Assembly: GCA_002394605.1 (NCBI GenBank)
Contig: DGUI01000027.1
Span: 9,348-73,347 of the forward strand
Direction of reading: 5' to 3'
Origin: Mageeibacillus sp. UBA4314
Lineage (GTDB): Bacteria > Bacillota > Clostridia > Saccharofermentanales > Saccharofermentanaceae
Length of the DNA stretch: 64,000 bases
Part shown: piece after piece, positions 17,874 to 25,838 of the stretch
Layout: each line of letters starts with the position of its first letter
Numbering within the stretch: position 1 is the stretch's first letter
Translations under genes and position numbers: made by a program
Notes under the pieces: generated by a model
Databases searched by the model: none
Seen by the model: only the letters and a program-made list of their open reading frames with translations
Told to the model about the DNA's origin: nothing

Positions 17874-18458
17874 ATGATCAGGATTACTAAAGTTAAGACA
17901 AGTGTAGCCAAAGTTGGTTTTACACTCCTTGAAGTTATACTTTCAGTTGCCATCATGCTTGTATTGACAACGATGATGATGAACGGATTCGCAGCAACGA
18001 TGTCCTACTCATATCACACATCTGTGTTTGCATCAACAGCAGGTTCCAACTATGCTGATGCCATCACAAATGTTGCTACCAATTCAGCAAGTGGTCGTGG
18101 TGCTTACACAACAATGGGTCCCGGTTACGGATCCATTACTGATAATGACTGCAAGAAGATCCATTTCTCACAGGCTATCGCCGGTACAGGCCAACAGGAT
18201 ATCAACGTACAGATGTACAGAGAGAACGGCGGTGCTTCTGATGCCAACTCTCATGCATACAGATCAGAGGCTGAGAACTATGGTGAGGCAGCTGATGGTA
18301 CATACGCTAACAACAGGACTGCTTTCTACTACTATCCTAAGTACATCAAGAATGGTTCCCGTGAGAATACCCGCGGTAAGATATCCATCTATCAGTTCGG
18401 TGATGAATTCTGGTGGTATGATGAAGTTAACAACATGAAGATGTTCAAGGCATATTGA
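17874..18458 (+). CDS. Minor pilin / pseudopilin
   Basis: A 194-residue prepilin-like protein: leader of 15 residues ending VG, then FTLLEVILSVAIMLVLTTMMM with Glu at +5. The rest is a soluble domain rich in Ser, Thr, Tyr and Asn (GAYTTMGPGYGS, EFWWYDEVNNMKMF). Start supported by GAGGAGG. It sits between the second short pilin and a further minor pilin and probably forms part of the initiation complex at the pilus tip, by analogy with other type IV pilus systems. Confidence 0.8.
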   Translation: MIRITKVKTSVAKVGFTLLEVILSVAIMLVLTTMMMNGFAATMSYSYHTSVFASTAGSNYADAITNVATNSASGRGAYTTMGPGYGSITDNDCKKIHFSQAIAGTGQQDINVQMYRENGGASDANSHAYRSEAENYGEAADGTYANNRTAFYYYPKYIKNGSRENTRGKISIYQFGDEFWWYDEVNNMKMFKAY

Positions 18459-18478
18459 TAGGGCCCGGAGGTGTTAAG

Positions 18479-19045
18479 ATGACGGTTGTACATAAGAGTA
18501 ATAAAAAAGGTTTTACATTACTTGAGATGATGCTCTCGATCGCTATCGTAACGATCGTAAGCGGATGCCTGGTAACATTGATGATCGGAGTTAAGGATTC
18601 TTATATCAATACATATAACTCTGATGACTCTACAGATTATGCAATGCTCTTTGCCAAGGCTTTTGAGAATTCCTTCCTTGCAACGGTACAGGACTGTAAT
18701 GGACACTCAGCAACAAATGCTACATGGAAGATCGGAAACTATACCGGTGCAGACGGGCAGACACATCAGGATCTTCTGTTGAATGGTGCACCTCAGCTCA
18801 AGTTGTCACAGATGAAGGTGCAGCAGAAGGGTACGAATACGATTACCGACAAGTGGAAGATCTCTATGACATATGAATATGTCATGGCTTCCGGAATGGT
18901 TAAGTACACGATCACAGTTGTTGATAATTACTATGATCCCGGCGTTGTAAAGTGTGTATATAATGGTGGATTCTTCCTTCCTCACTTCGATAACGGAACG
19001 ATCGATTCACACGATGGTACATACATTACCTTCAGAGCTGCATAA
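18479..19045 (+). CDS. Minor pilin / pseudopilin
   Basis: A 188-residue prepilin-like protein: leader MTVVHKSNKKG, then FTLLEMMLSIAIVTIVSGCLVTLMIG with Glu at +5, followed by a C-terminal domain of about 150 residues with several Tyr-rich beta segments. ATG at 18479 is chosen because GGAGGT lies six bases before it; a TTG at 18455 overlaps the previous gene and has no such site. Last gene of the pilus cluster, closed by a terminator at 19071-19094. Confidence 0.8.
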   Translation: MTVVHKSNKKGFTLLEMMLSIAIVTIVSGCLVTLMIGVKDSYINTYNSDDSTDYAMLFAKAFENSFLATVQDCNGHSATNATWKIGNYTGADGQTHQDLLLNGAPQLKLSQMKVQQKGTNTITDKWKISMTYEYVMASGMVKYTITVVDNYYDPGVVKCVYNGGFFLPHFDNGTIDSHDGTYITFRAA

Positions 19046-19070
19046 GAAGGATAATTTGAATAAGAGTACA

Positions 19071-19094
19071 GGGGGCGGCCATTGTGCCGCCCCT
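19071..19094 (+). terminator. Intrinsic terminator at the end of the pilus cluster
   Basis: A GC-rich 9-bp stem (GGGGGCGGC at 19071-19079 with 19086-19094) and 6-base loop, followed by a mixed GAGTTTGTT tail. Strong stem, weak T-run. Confidence 0.75.
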
Positions 19095-19127
19095 GAGTTT
19101 GTTAACAAAAAACCATTCAACTTATTG

Positions 19128-19156
19128 TTGACAAATGATGAAGACCAACATATAAT
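19128..19156 (+). promoter_or_regulatory. Consensus promoter of tRNA-Gly
   Basis: TTGACA (19128-19133) and TATAAT (19151-19156), 17-base spacer: a perfect consensus, 14 bases before the tRNA. Confidence 0.9.
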
Positions 19157-19170
19157 AATTAAGCTGTTGT

Positions 19171-19245
19171 GCGGGATTAACTCAGTGGTAGAGTGTCACC
19201 TTGCCAAGGTGAAAGTCGCGAGTTCGAATCTCGTATCCCGCTCCA
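19171..19245 (+). tRNA. tRNA-Gly (anticodon GCC)
   Basis: Acceptor arms GCGGGAT and ATCCCGC pair perfectly, the D arm is ACTC/GAGT, the anticodon arm TCACC/GGTGA carries loop TTGCCAA with GCC at 19203-19205, and the T arm is GCGAG/CTCGT around TTCGAAT. The discriminator is T and CCA is encoded (19243-19245). It is a single-gene unit with its own promoter and terminator, 125 bases after the pilus cluster. Confidence 0.97.
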
Positions 19246-19247
19246 TA

Positions 19248-19274
19248 ACGTCCCTGATGCAGGGACGTTTTTTT
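19248..19274 (+). terminator. Terminator of tRNA-Gly
   Basis: A 9-bp stem (ACGTCCCTG at 19248-19256 with 19260-19268), 3-base loop, followed by seven T. Confidence 0.95.
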
Positions 19275-19331
19275 ATGCACATACAAAGCAGCCTGATACA
19301 GGTTATAATAGAGCAAAAGGAGGTATGATCT

Positions 19332-19583
19332 ATGCCCGGTTATTCATTTACTCCCAGGGGAGTCTGTTCAGTCAACATCACTTTCGATATCGAGGACGGT
19401 AAGATCCATAATGTGAAGTATGTCGGCGGCTGTGACGGAAATCTCAAAGCCATCGGCAAACTTGTTGAGGGAAAGGATGCCAGGGAAGTTGCTGACATAC
19501 TTCGCGGCAATGACTGCCGGGGAAGGGGAACATCTTGTGCAGATCAGCTGGCCAGGGCTATTGACAGCGCACTTCAAGCCTGA
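19332..19583 (+). CDS. TSCPD domain protein (TIGR03905-type)
   Basis: An 83-residue protein that is essentially one TSCPD domain: TPRGVCSVNITFDIEDGKI, YVGGCDGNLKAIGKLVEGKD and the cysteine-containing DCRGRGTSCADQLARAI near the end. The three conserved cysteine positions are kept. TSCPD domains occur at the C-terminus of vitamin B12-dependent ribonucleotide reductases and as stand-alone proteins of unknown function. AAAGGAGG precedes the ATG; a TATAAT at 19304-19309 without a clear -35 box may drive it. Confidence 0.85.
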   Translation: MPGYSFTPRGVCSVNITFDIEDGKIHNVKYVGGCDGNLKAIGKLVEGKDAREVADILRGNDCRGRGTSCADQLARAIDSALQA

Positions 19584-19587
19584 TAGA

Positions 19588-19596
19588 TGATATAAT
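19588..19596 (+). promoter_or_regulatory. Extended -10 promoter before the YfhO-GT2 operon
   Basis: TGATATAAT (TGn plus consensus TATAAT at 19591-19596), 37 bases before the TTG start. No -35 box at the normal distance. Confidence 0.5.
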
Positions 19597-19632
19597 GTTT
19601 AGTGGTAGCGATAGCTGCATTTGGAGGTTGTT

Positions 19633-22200
19633 TTGCAGAATAAGTCGAAGTCGAAGTTATATTATGCCTTACTGGCATTTCTTTTTCTGCTTATACTTAA
19701 GCTTATCCTGTTCTTTGATGACAAACTCCTCGTATGGCTCTATGACGGCGCATCGCAGCATCTGTCAGCTCTCAATTATTACTCTCAGTACTTAAGAGAC
19801 GTTTTCTCCGGGATATTACAGGGGAATTTCCAGATCCCCAGGTTCGATCTGTCGATCGGTGAGGGAAGCGATATACTAACTACTTTCCATTATTACTGCA
19901 TCGGCGATCCTTTCGCATTCTTCAGTGTTTTCTTCAGGGGCGAACTGGTCTATCTGTACTATGAGTTCTCGGTGTATCTGAGGTTATTCCTGTCGGGATT
20001 CTCGTTTCTGTTTTTTGCAAAACATTTCGACGGCGGAAGTCTCATGAAGAAGGCTTCGGACATCGTGGTCGCGGCAGCAGCTCTCATGTATGCGTTCTCA
20101 TGCTGGTCGGTAACTTGCATGGGCCGTCACCCGTTCTTCCTTAATCCGTGCATATTCATGCCGCTGATCCTTGCAGGCGTCGAAATGATCATAAGCAGAA
20201 AAAAGCGAGGCGTCCTTCTTCTATCCGTATTCCTGTCATCACTTTCCAATCTCTACTTCCTTTACATGATGGCACTGATCACAGTGATCTATACCATGGT
20301 CCGCCTGATCGTGATGCATGGAAAGAACATAAGAGAATACATAAGGCCGTTATTGACTGCCGCTGTTGAGGCCGGCATTGGCGTAGTCCTGTCGGGTGCC
20401 GTTTTCTACCCGGTCGCCAGGGTATTTCTGGGCGACTCAAGAGTCGGCGGGAGCAATAACGTAGGAATATTCTACCCGCTTAAGTATTATCTGACGTTCC
20501 CTCAGTCGCTGATATCCGGCAACCTTGATTACTACAGGCTGTTCGGGATAGGTGCAGTAGGTGTCATCATAATCTATCTGGTATTTGTGAGGAGCTCTTC
20601 AAGACTTCTCAAGATATTCTTTGTTATCACGGCGCTCTTCCTGATCTTCCCGGTATTCGGCACGGTCATGAACGGCTTTGCCTATGCATCCGACAGATGG
20701 TGTTTTGTCCTGCCACTGCTTACCGGTGCGGGGCTTATTGTAATATGGAACGATCTGGTCAACATAAAGAAGACCGATGCGGTAATACTCATGATCTTAA
20801 TGGCAGGCGCCATCGTGCTGTCTGTAATAGGCAAAGATATGCAGGGGATCACCGTTATGTCATTAGGCGTGGTCATGATCCTTATCATGTTTGTCATGAA
20901 GAGATTGAAGGTCAGAAGCGGCATTGCCATAGGAGTGATCGCCGTATCTGTCCTCTGCGGCATGATCTTCTATATCATCCCGTTCCTGCCGCAGCTCGCA
21001 CCGATGAGCTGGCTCAATGTCTACTACAACGGCAATGAAGCGGCATACATCGCAGACATGGATAAGTCGCGTCCCTTAAGATACTCCGGCAATATCCTCA
21101 CCGAAAACGTATCTCCGCTGTCACAGATCTCTTCAACGCAGTTCTACTGGAGCAACGCCAATCCGTATGTCGGAGAGTTCAGGACCGATATCGCGTCCCC
21201 TGAATACCGCCTCTATTACTACACTGGATACAATTCCTCATACACGCTCCTCAATCTGTCGGGAAGCAGATATTATGCGCAGTCCGGAATGCAGACAGAA
21301 CCGCTTCCTTACGGTTACGAGAAATGCGCACATATGGATATCGGCTATGACATAATGCGCAATGTAAACGATACCTCTCTGGTCTATTCCTACGACAGAA
21401 CGGTTCCTGAGCAGCAGTGGAAGAGCCTTACGCCTACTGACAGGCAGGTGCTTTTAGCACAGGCAATGGTCGTACCGGAAGATAACGGTCCTTCAGTTGA
21501 CATTGCCCCGACGTCCGTAAGTTCAAGAGTTACGTCAACGGATAATGATCAGGTCACGATCGAGTTCGACGGCAGGCCCGGCAGCGAGACATATATCACA
21601 TTCAGCAACATGAGATCAGATCTTGCAGATACTTTATTCTTCATTTTCGTGAATATCCCTGAGACAGGGGAGACATATGTGCTCAACTATTACACGATGT
21701 CCAACTGGTACAACGGAAGGGATGAGTTCTCGCTCAACTTAGGCTGGCACGAGGATGCGATCCACAAAGCCGTTATCACGGTCGAGAACGATCTGAAATA
21801 TCAGTGTGACTATTCCGTATCCTGCATCGATATTAACAGTTCATCCGGGAATATCAAAAGAAGGTTTGAGGTCAAGCCTGAGAACCTGAGCGTTGAGGCG
21901 CGCGGCACAAAGATCAGCTACTCTGTCGATTCTCCTGATGAGAGATATTATGTTCTGGCAGTTCCGTATTCCAAGGGATGGACGGCTTATGTTGACGGCA
22001 GCAAGGCTGAGATACTGCGATCAAATATACAGTACATGGCTGTTAAGCTTGATAAGGGCAGGCATGATGTCATGTTCGTCTATTCGGGTGATCAGGACAC
22101 GGGTATTTATATGAGCATAGCAGGACTTATTGCTACCGCAATATATCTTGTCTGTGGTAAAATCATAGATAGAAAACGATCAGAGGAGATTGCACCATAA
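19633..22200 (+). CDS. YfhO-family membrane protein
   Basis: An 855-residue polytopic protein: first helix (about 8-29), an Asp-containing extracellular loop (DGASQHL), about eleven more membrane helices to roughly residue 455, a large extracellular domain, and a last helix near 825-845 followed by a basic tail. The terminal motif VPYSKGWTAYVDG...KLDKGRHDV is the YfhO hallmark. The start is TTG at 19633, supported by GGAGG five bases upstream. It overlaps the following GT2 gene by one base (TAATG). In Bacillus a GT2 enzyme, a GtrA-type flippase and YfhO together add sugars to lipoteichoic acid; the GT2 here and a GtrA at 42038 could play those parts, which is inference. Confidence 0.85.
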   Translation: MQNKSKSKLYYALLAFLFLLILKLILFFDDKLLVWLYDGASQHLSALNYYSQYLRDVFSGILQGNFQIPRFDLSIGEGSDILTTFHYYCIGDPFAFFSVFFRGELVYLYYEFSVYLRLFLSGFSFLFFAKHFDGGSLMKKASDIVVAAAALMYAFSCWSVTCMGRHPFFLNPCIFMPLILAGVEMIISRKKRGVLLLSVFLSSLSNLYFLYMMALITVIYTMVRLIVMHGKNIREYIRPLLTAAVEAGIGVVLSGAVFYPVARVFLGDSRVGGSNNVGIFYPLKYYLTFPQSLISGNLDYYRLFGIGAVGVIIIYLVFVRSSSRLLKIFFVITALFLIFPVFGTVMNGFAYASDRWCFVLPLLTGAGLIVIWNDLVNIKKTDAVILMILMAGAIVLSVIGKDMQGITVMSLGVVMILIMFVMKRLKVRSGIAIGVIAVSVLCGMIFYIIPFLPQLAPMSWLNVYYNGNEAAYIADMDKSRPLRYSGNILTENVSPLSQISSTQFYWSNANPYVGEFRTDIASPEYRLYYYTGYNSSYTLLNLSGSRYYAQSGMQTEPLPYGYEKCAHMDIGYDIMRNVNDTSLVYSYDRTVPEQQWKSLTPTDRQVLLAQAMVVPEDNGPSVDIAPTSVSSRVTSTDNDQVTIEFDGRPGSETYITFSNMRSDLADTLFFIFVNIPETGETYVLNYYTMSNWYNGRDEFSLNLGWHEDAIHKAVITVENDLKYQCDYSVSCIDINSSSGNIKRRFEVKPENLSVEARGTKISYSVDSPDERYYVLAVPYSKGWTAYVDGSKAEILRSNIQYMAVKLDKGRHDVMFVYSGDQDTGIYMSIAGLIATAIYLVCGKIIDRKRSEEIAP

Positions 22201-22910
22201 TGGATACTTTATATGTTGTCATGCCGGCTTATAACGAGGAAGAGAATATCGAGGCTGTTATAAGACAGTGGTATCCGGTGCTGGCATTGGGTTCTTCCGA
22301 TTCCAGACTTGTCATAGCTGACAGCGGAAGCGTTGACAAGACACACGATATAATCGAGGGGATGAAGGAGAACGGCTATCCTCAGCTTGAGGCATATCCC
22401 GATACATTGAAGCAGCATGGCCCCAAGGTTATCGCACTCTACAAGTATGCGATCGATCATGGCGCTGATTATGTTTTCCAGACTGACTCTGACGGACAGA
22501 CAAATCCTGATGAGTTCACGGCATTCTGGGAGATGAGGAATGCATATGATGCTCTGTTCGGAAGAAGGGTCAACAGGGGAGACGGTAAGTCGAGAGCTTT
22601 CGTGGAGAAGGTTGTATGTTTCCTTCTGAGGCTTTATTTCGGAGTTAAGGTCAAGGATGCGAATGCGCCATTCAGACTCTTTAAGACTGATGTGCTCAGC
22701 AAGTATGTCGGAAGATTCGAAGAGGATTATAACCTTCCTAATATCATGCTCACGACATTCTATGCTTACTATCATGAGAATTACTGTTTCCGCGACATCA
22801 CTTTCAAGCCCAGGCAGGGCGGTGTTAATTCCATTAACATCAAGAAGATCTTTAAGATCGGCTGGAAGGCATTAGGTGATTTCCGCAGGTTCAAGAAGAC
22901 GATGCGATGA
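22200..22910 (+). CDS. Family 2 glycosyltransferase
   Basis: A 236-residue GT-A enzyme. The start VVMPAYNEEENIEAVI is the nucleotide-sugar binding strand, DSGSVDKTHDII the second motif, and TDSDGQTNP holds the metal-binding D96-x-D98. The end has basic KIGWKALGDFRRFKKTMR and no membrane helix, so it is shorter than CsbB-type enzymes, which end in two helices. Substrate is probably a nucleotide sugar transferred to a polyprenyl phosphate, judged by similarity to dolichol-phosphate mannosyltransferases and the neighbouring YfhO protein. It overlaps both neighbours by 1 and 4 bases, showing translational coupling. Confidence 0.85.
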   Translation: MDTLYVVMPAYNEEENIEAVIRQWYPVLALGSSDSRLVIADSGSVDKTHDIIEGMKENGYPQLEAYPDTLKQHGPKVIALYKYAIDHGADYVFQTDSDGQTNPDEFTAFWEMRNAYDALFGRRVNRGDGKSRAFVEKVVCFLLRLYFGVKVKDANAPFRLFKTDVLSKYVGRFEEDYNLPNIMLTTFYAYYHENYCFRDITFKPRQGGVNSINIKKIFKIGWKALGDFRRFKKTMR

Positions 22911-23284
22911 GGAAGCCCGTTAATAAAGGTTTGAGGAATGCCCTTATAGCGGGGGTGCTGTTCCTTCTTGCAGGCATCGGGTATTATGTTTTTATCAGGA
23001 TCACCGGAACTACGATCCATTGCACCATAAGATCCGTAACCGGGTATCTGTGTCCCACATGCGGCATAACCCATATGTTCATGAACCTGTTTGAGTTCAA
23101 GTTTGCCGAGGCATTCAGGTGTAATCCGTTTATGTTCATAACCTGGCCGCTCATAGGCGCGGAGATACTTTATATCTTCTATGTCGGGGGCAATAACAGG
23201 GAACTTCCCAAATGGAATTACGTAATGCTGTATATATATATTGGTTTATTGATCTCTTATGGTATAATCAGAAATGTTATTTAA
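22907..23284 (+). CDS. DUF2752 family membrane protein
   Basis: A 125-residue protein with three membrane helices (about 12-29, 75-92, 102-120) and the DUF2752 signature YLCPTCGITHMFMNLFEFKFAEAFRCNPFMF between the first two. The function of the family is unknown. The start ATG overlaps the GT2 stop (ATGA), so it belongs to the YfhO-GT2 operon. Confidence 0.8.
   Translation: MRKPVNKGLRNALIAGVLFLLAGIGYYVFIRITGTTIHCTIRSVTGYLCPTCGITHMFMNLFEFKFAEAFRCNPFMFITWPLIGAEILYIFYVGGNNRELPKWNYVMLYIYIGLLISYGIIRNVI
23241..23268 (+). promoter_or_regulatory. Probable promoter of the DUF4190 gene
   Basis: TTGGTT (23241-23246), 16-base spacer, consensus TATAAT (23263-23268), inside the end of the DUF2752 gene. 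Confidence 0.5.
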
Positions 23285-23314
23285 CAAATATTTTTATCAA
23301 TAGGGGGTCTAGAT

Positions 23315-23677
23315 ATGGAAAATCAGGAATTCCAGAACTACGGACAGGTCTACAACCAGATGAATGACGGCGGAAGCGCACCTTCAGGCGGTAAGGGTCT
23401 TGCAGTTGCATCACTGGTTCTTGGCATTGTAGGTGCGGTAATGGGATGCTGCTTTTATATAGTTGGTATCGGGTGCGGTATTGCTGCAATTGTCATGGGT
23501 GCTATTGCTAAGAAGAAGGGACAGCGCGGAATGGCTACAGCTGGTCTAATTCTTGGTATCATTGCAACTGTTATCTATGCAGGTGCTTGGATATTCACTA
23601 TTATTTATGCTTCAACGCATCCGGAGTATATGGAGAATTACAACAGAATTATGAACTCACTCCTCGGCAAGAAGTAA
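23315..23677 (+). CDS. DUF4190 domain small membrane protein
   Basis: A 120-residue protein: a soluble 27-residue N-terminus rich in Asn, Gln and Gly, then GKGLAVASLVLGIVGAVMG and a repeat-like GMATAGLILGIIATVIYAG. The two glycine-rich hairpin helices with a KKKGQRG loop are typical of DUF4190. Function unknown. AGGGGG precedes the ATG; a terminator follows. Confidence 0.8.
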   Translation: MENQEFQNYGQVYNQMNDGGSAPSGGKGLAVASLVLGIVGAVMGCCFYIVGIGCGIAAIVMGAIAKKKGQRGMATAGLILGIIATVIYAGAWIFTIIYASTHPEYMENYNRIMNSLLGKK

Positions 23678-23705
23678 TACCTGATAAGAGTCTAAGATCA
23701 AACGG

Positions 23706-23733
23706 AGCCGGTCCTTTACGGGACCGGCTTTTT
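23706..23733 (+). terminator. Intrinsic terminator
   Basis: A 9-bp stem AGCCGGTCC (23706-23714) with 23721-23729, 6-base loop, then five T. Confidence 0.93.
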
Positions 23734-23753
23734 ATGATCTTTGAAAATAATTG

Positions 23754-23782
23754 TTGACAAAACCTGATACTCCAGATAAAAT
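23754..23782 (+). promoter_or_regulatory. Promoter of the metY leader
   Basis: TTGACA (23754-23759), 17-base spacer, TAAAAT (23777-23782). It lies 172 bases before metY, so the transcript has a leader of about 165 bases. Confidence 0.8.
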
Positions 23783-23835
23783 ACCATAAAACCTATCGAA
23801 CAGATAGGAATTATAGAAAAAGGAAAAGGCACATC

Positions 23836-23892
23836 ATGATCAACTACTTTGAATCATTGGTAAGAGCTAATTACAGATGCGGACGAATGTGA
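23836..23892 (+). CDS. Putative 18-residue leader peptide upstream of metY
   Basis: ATG at 23836 with AAAAGG six bases upstream opens a frame of 18 codons, MINYFESLVRANYRCGRM, stopping at TGA 23890-23892. It lies wholly in the metY leader, between a strong promoter and the metY ribosome binding site. A Cys codon (23878-23880) and a Met codon (23887-23889) stand just before the stop, the two amino acids made from the MetY product. That makes it a candidate sensing peptide for sulfur-amino-acid control. It is too short to be judged by coding statistics, and no homolog was checked. Confidence 0.55.
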   Translation: MINYFESLVRANYRCGRM

Positions 23893-23905
23893 TCCCGCTG
23901 TTCTG
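23874..23905 (+). promoter_or_regulatory. Hairpin over the Cys/Met codons and stop of the leader peptide
   Basis: CAGA (23874-23877) can pair with TCTG (23902-23905) and GCGG (23879-23882) with CCGC (23895-23898), with a small internal loop. The left arm contains the Cys codon of the leader peptide, so a ribosome paused there would open it. No T-run follows, so it is not by itself an intrinsic terminator. I see no SAM riboswitch or T-box core in the leader. Confidence 0.4.
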
Positions 23906-23953
23906 ACGCACTTTATTAAATTACCAACTATTCATATAAAAGGAGAATCGATC

Positions 23954-25237
23954 ATGAGTAACTATAGATTTGAGACACTTCAGCTTCACGTAGGACAGGA
24001 ACAGGCAGATCCCGCAACAGATTCCAGAGCAGTACCTATTTATCAGACAACATCATACGTATTCCATAATTCAGCACACGCTGCTGCAAGATTCGGTCTT
24101 GCCGATGCAGGCAACATCTACGGAAGACTTACAAATTCCACACAGGATGTATTGGAGAAGAGAGTGGCAGCACTGGAGGGCGGTGTTGCAGCACTCGCAG
24201 TAGCTTCAGGCGCAGCAGCCATCACATATGCACTCGAGGCGCTCGCACAGGCAGGTGACCATATCGTTGCACAGAAGTCCATCTACGGCGGTTCTTACAA
24301 CCTTTTGGCACATACCCTTAAGCTCCTCGGTGTCGATACGACATTCGTTGATATCCACAACCTTGCAGAGGTAGAGGGCGCGATCCGTCCTAATACGAAG
24401 GCAGTATTCCTTGAGACGCTCGGCAACCCCAACAGTGATATCCCCGATATCGAGGCAGTGGCAGCAATTGCCCACAAGAACAGCATCCCCGTAGTCATCG
24501 ATAATACTTTCGGTACGCCTTACCTTATCCGTCCGATCGAGCACGGCGCTGACATCGTTGTACATTCAGCTACGAAGTTCCTCGGTGGACACGGCACGAC
24601 ATTGGGCGGCATCATCGTTGATTCCGGCAAGTTCGACTGGAAGGCAGCAGGCAAGTTTGCCCCCATCGCAGATGCAAACCCCAGCTATCACGGAATCTCT
24701 TTCGCGGATGCAGTTGGACCTGCAGCATATGTAACATACATCAGGGCTATCCTGCTCCGTGATACAGGCGCTGCCATCTCACCGTTCAATGCTTTCCTGC
24801 TCCTGCAGGGTATCGAGACCCTGTCACTGAGACTTGAGCGTCACGTTGAGAACACGAAGAAGGTTATCGAGTTCCTGTCTGACAACCCCAAGGTTGCAAA
24901 GATCAACCACCCTTCACTTGCTGATCATCCGCAGAACGCACTCTACAGGAAGTACTTCCCTAACGGCGCAGGATCGATCTTCACTTTCGACATCAAGGGC
25001 GGTCAGGAAGAAGCACACAAGTTTATAGATGCACTTGAGATATTCTCTCTGCTCGCTAACGTTGCTGATGTTAAGTCACTTGTTATCCATCCTGCCACAA
25101 CTACTCATTCGCAGTTGTCAGCAGAGGAACTGGCTGATATCGGCATCAATCCCGGAACGATCAGACTGTCCATCGGTACTGAGCATATCGATGACATCCT
25201 TGCTGATCTGCAGAAGGGCTTCGACGCATTAAACTAA
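23954..25237 (+). CDS. metY: O-acetylhomoserine aminocarboxypropyltransferase (sulfhydrylase)
   Basis: A 427-residue PLP enzyme of the Cys/Met metabolism family. It makes homocysteine from O-acetylhomoserine and sulfide. Features: N-terminal FETLQLHVGQEQADPATDSRAVPIYQTTSY, the substrate/PLP loop YGRLTNSTQDVLEKRVAALEGG, ASGAAAITY, DNTFGTPYL and the Schiff-base lysine K208 in VVHSATKFLGGHG. Length fits MetY (425-430) rather than MetB/MetC (about 380). AAAGGAG precedes the ATG. It is monocistronic between a leader with a putative peptide and a strong terminator. Confidence 0.95.
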   Translation: MSNYRFETLQLHVGQEQADPATDSRAVPIYQTTSYVFHNSAHAAARFGLADAGNIYGRLTNSTQDVLEKRVAALEGGVAALAVASGAAAITYALEALAQAGDHIVAQKSIYGGSYNLLAHTLKLLGVDTTFVDIHNLAEVEGAIRPNTKAVFLETLGNPNSDIPDIEAVAAIAHKNSIPVVIDNTFGTPYLIRPIEHGADIVVHSATKFLGGHGTTLGGIIVDSGKFDWKAAGKFAPIADANPSYHGISFADAVGPAAYVTYIRAILLRDTGAAISPFNAFLLLQGIETLSLRLERHVENTKKVIEFLSDNPKVAKINHPSLADHPQNALYRKYFPNGAGSIFTFDIKGGQEEAHKFIDALEIFSLLANVADVKSLVIHPATTTHSQLSAEELADIGINPGTIRLSIGTEHIDDILADLQKGFDALN

Positions 25238-25255
25238 GAGCCATATAACAAAGAA

Positions 25256-25295
25256 GGAGCCGGGCATCTCCAATTGAAGACCCGGCTCCTTTTTT
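25256..25295. terminator. Terminator of metY, usable from both sides
   Basis: A 9-bp stem GGAGCCGGG (25256-25264) with 25281-25289, 16-base loop, then six T on the plus strand. The convergent gene ends at 25314. Confidence 0.9.
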
Positions 25296-25313
25296 GTTTG
25301 TCTTAAAAACCGA

Positions 25314-25748
25314 TCACTTAACGATCTTGATCTTATCTCCAATAACGGGAATAGAGAAAGGAAGATTCCTTGCGGCGCTGATGATGCCGAGTACTCTCAG
25401 AGCGATGATACCGCCGTAAACACCGAATGAGAGGATGGAGATGAGGAATCCGAGATGGAGCAATCCGAAAACTAGCCCCAGAATGAACAGTGTGATGCCG
25501 CATGCACCTGTAGCGATATCGATGAGGATACCATTGTTAACATGTCCCCTGACGAAAGGCATGGTCTTCTCAGGTCTGATGAGGAGACCCAAGAGCCAGA
25601 GCATACCGCAATAAGCGAGGATGCTGAACAGCTTGGCATTGGTTCCTGCGGGAGCAGACTGCTGATTTGTATAAGGCTCGGGCTGACTTAAGATCTGCTT
25701 GGCCTGTGCTGATTCCTGAGAAGGATCATAGTTCTGATTGTTTTCCAT
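25314..25748 (-). CDS. Small DUF4870-like membrane protein
   Basis: A 144-residue protein with a 35-residue Gln/Asn/Pro-rich soluble N-terminus and three hydrophobic segments (about 40-57, 74-95, 97-125). The sequence AYCGMLWLLGLLIRPEKTMPFVRGHVNNGILIDI and the final LPFSIPVIGDKIKIVK are typical of small clostridial DUF4870/Tic20-like proteins. Function unknown. GGAGGG six bases before the ATG supports the start; a minus-strand TATAAT at 25793-25788 may be its -10 box. It is divergent from the RNA methyltransferase gene. Confidence 0.65.
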   Translation of the reverse strand: MENNQNYDPSQESAQAKQILSQPEPYTNQQSAPAGTNAKLFSILAYCGMLWLLGLLIRPEKTMPFVRGHVNNGILIDIATGACGITLFILGLVFGLLHLGFLISILSFGVYGGIIALRVLGIISAARNLPFSIPVIGDKIKIVK

Positions 25749-25838
25749 ATTATTCCCTCCATATGCGCATAATGGTAATATAGTATCATTATACTTTAAA
25801 AGTTTTCATTTTGGAAAAATATTGAACGGGAATGGACA

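Noticed and set aside
18954..19328. A 124-codon frame running through the terminator and tRNA-Gly
   Set aside because: It overlaps a pseudopilin gene, a terminator and a tRNA; no protein pattern is seen.
23783..23953. SAM riboswitch or T-box in the metY leader
   Set aside because: I looked for the conserved cores (T-box TGGnACCGCG, SAM-I kink-turn) and did not find them; the leader is also short for a T-box with terminator.
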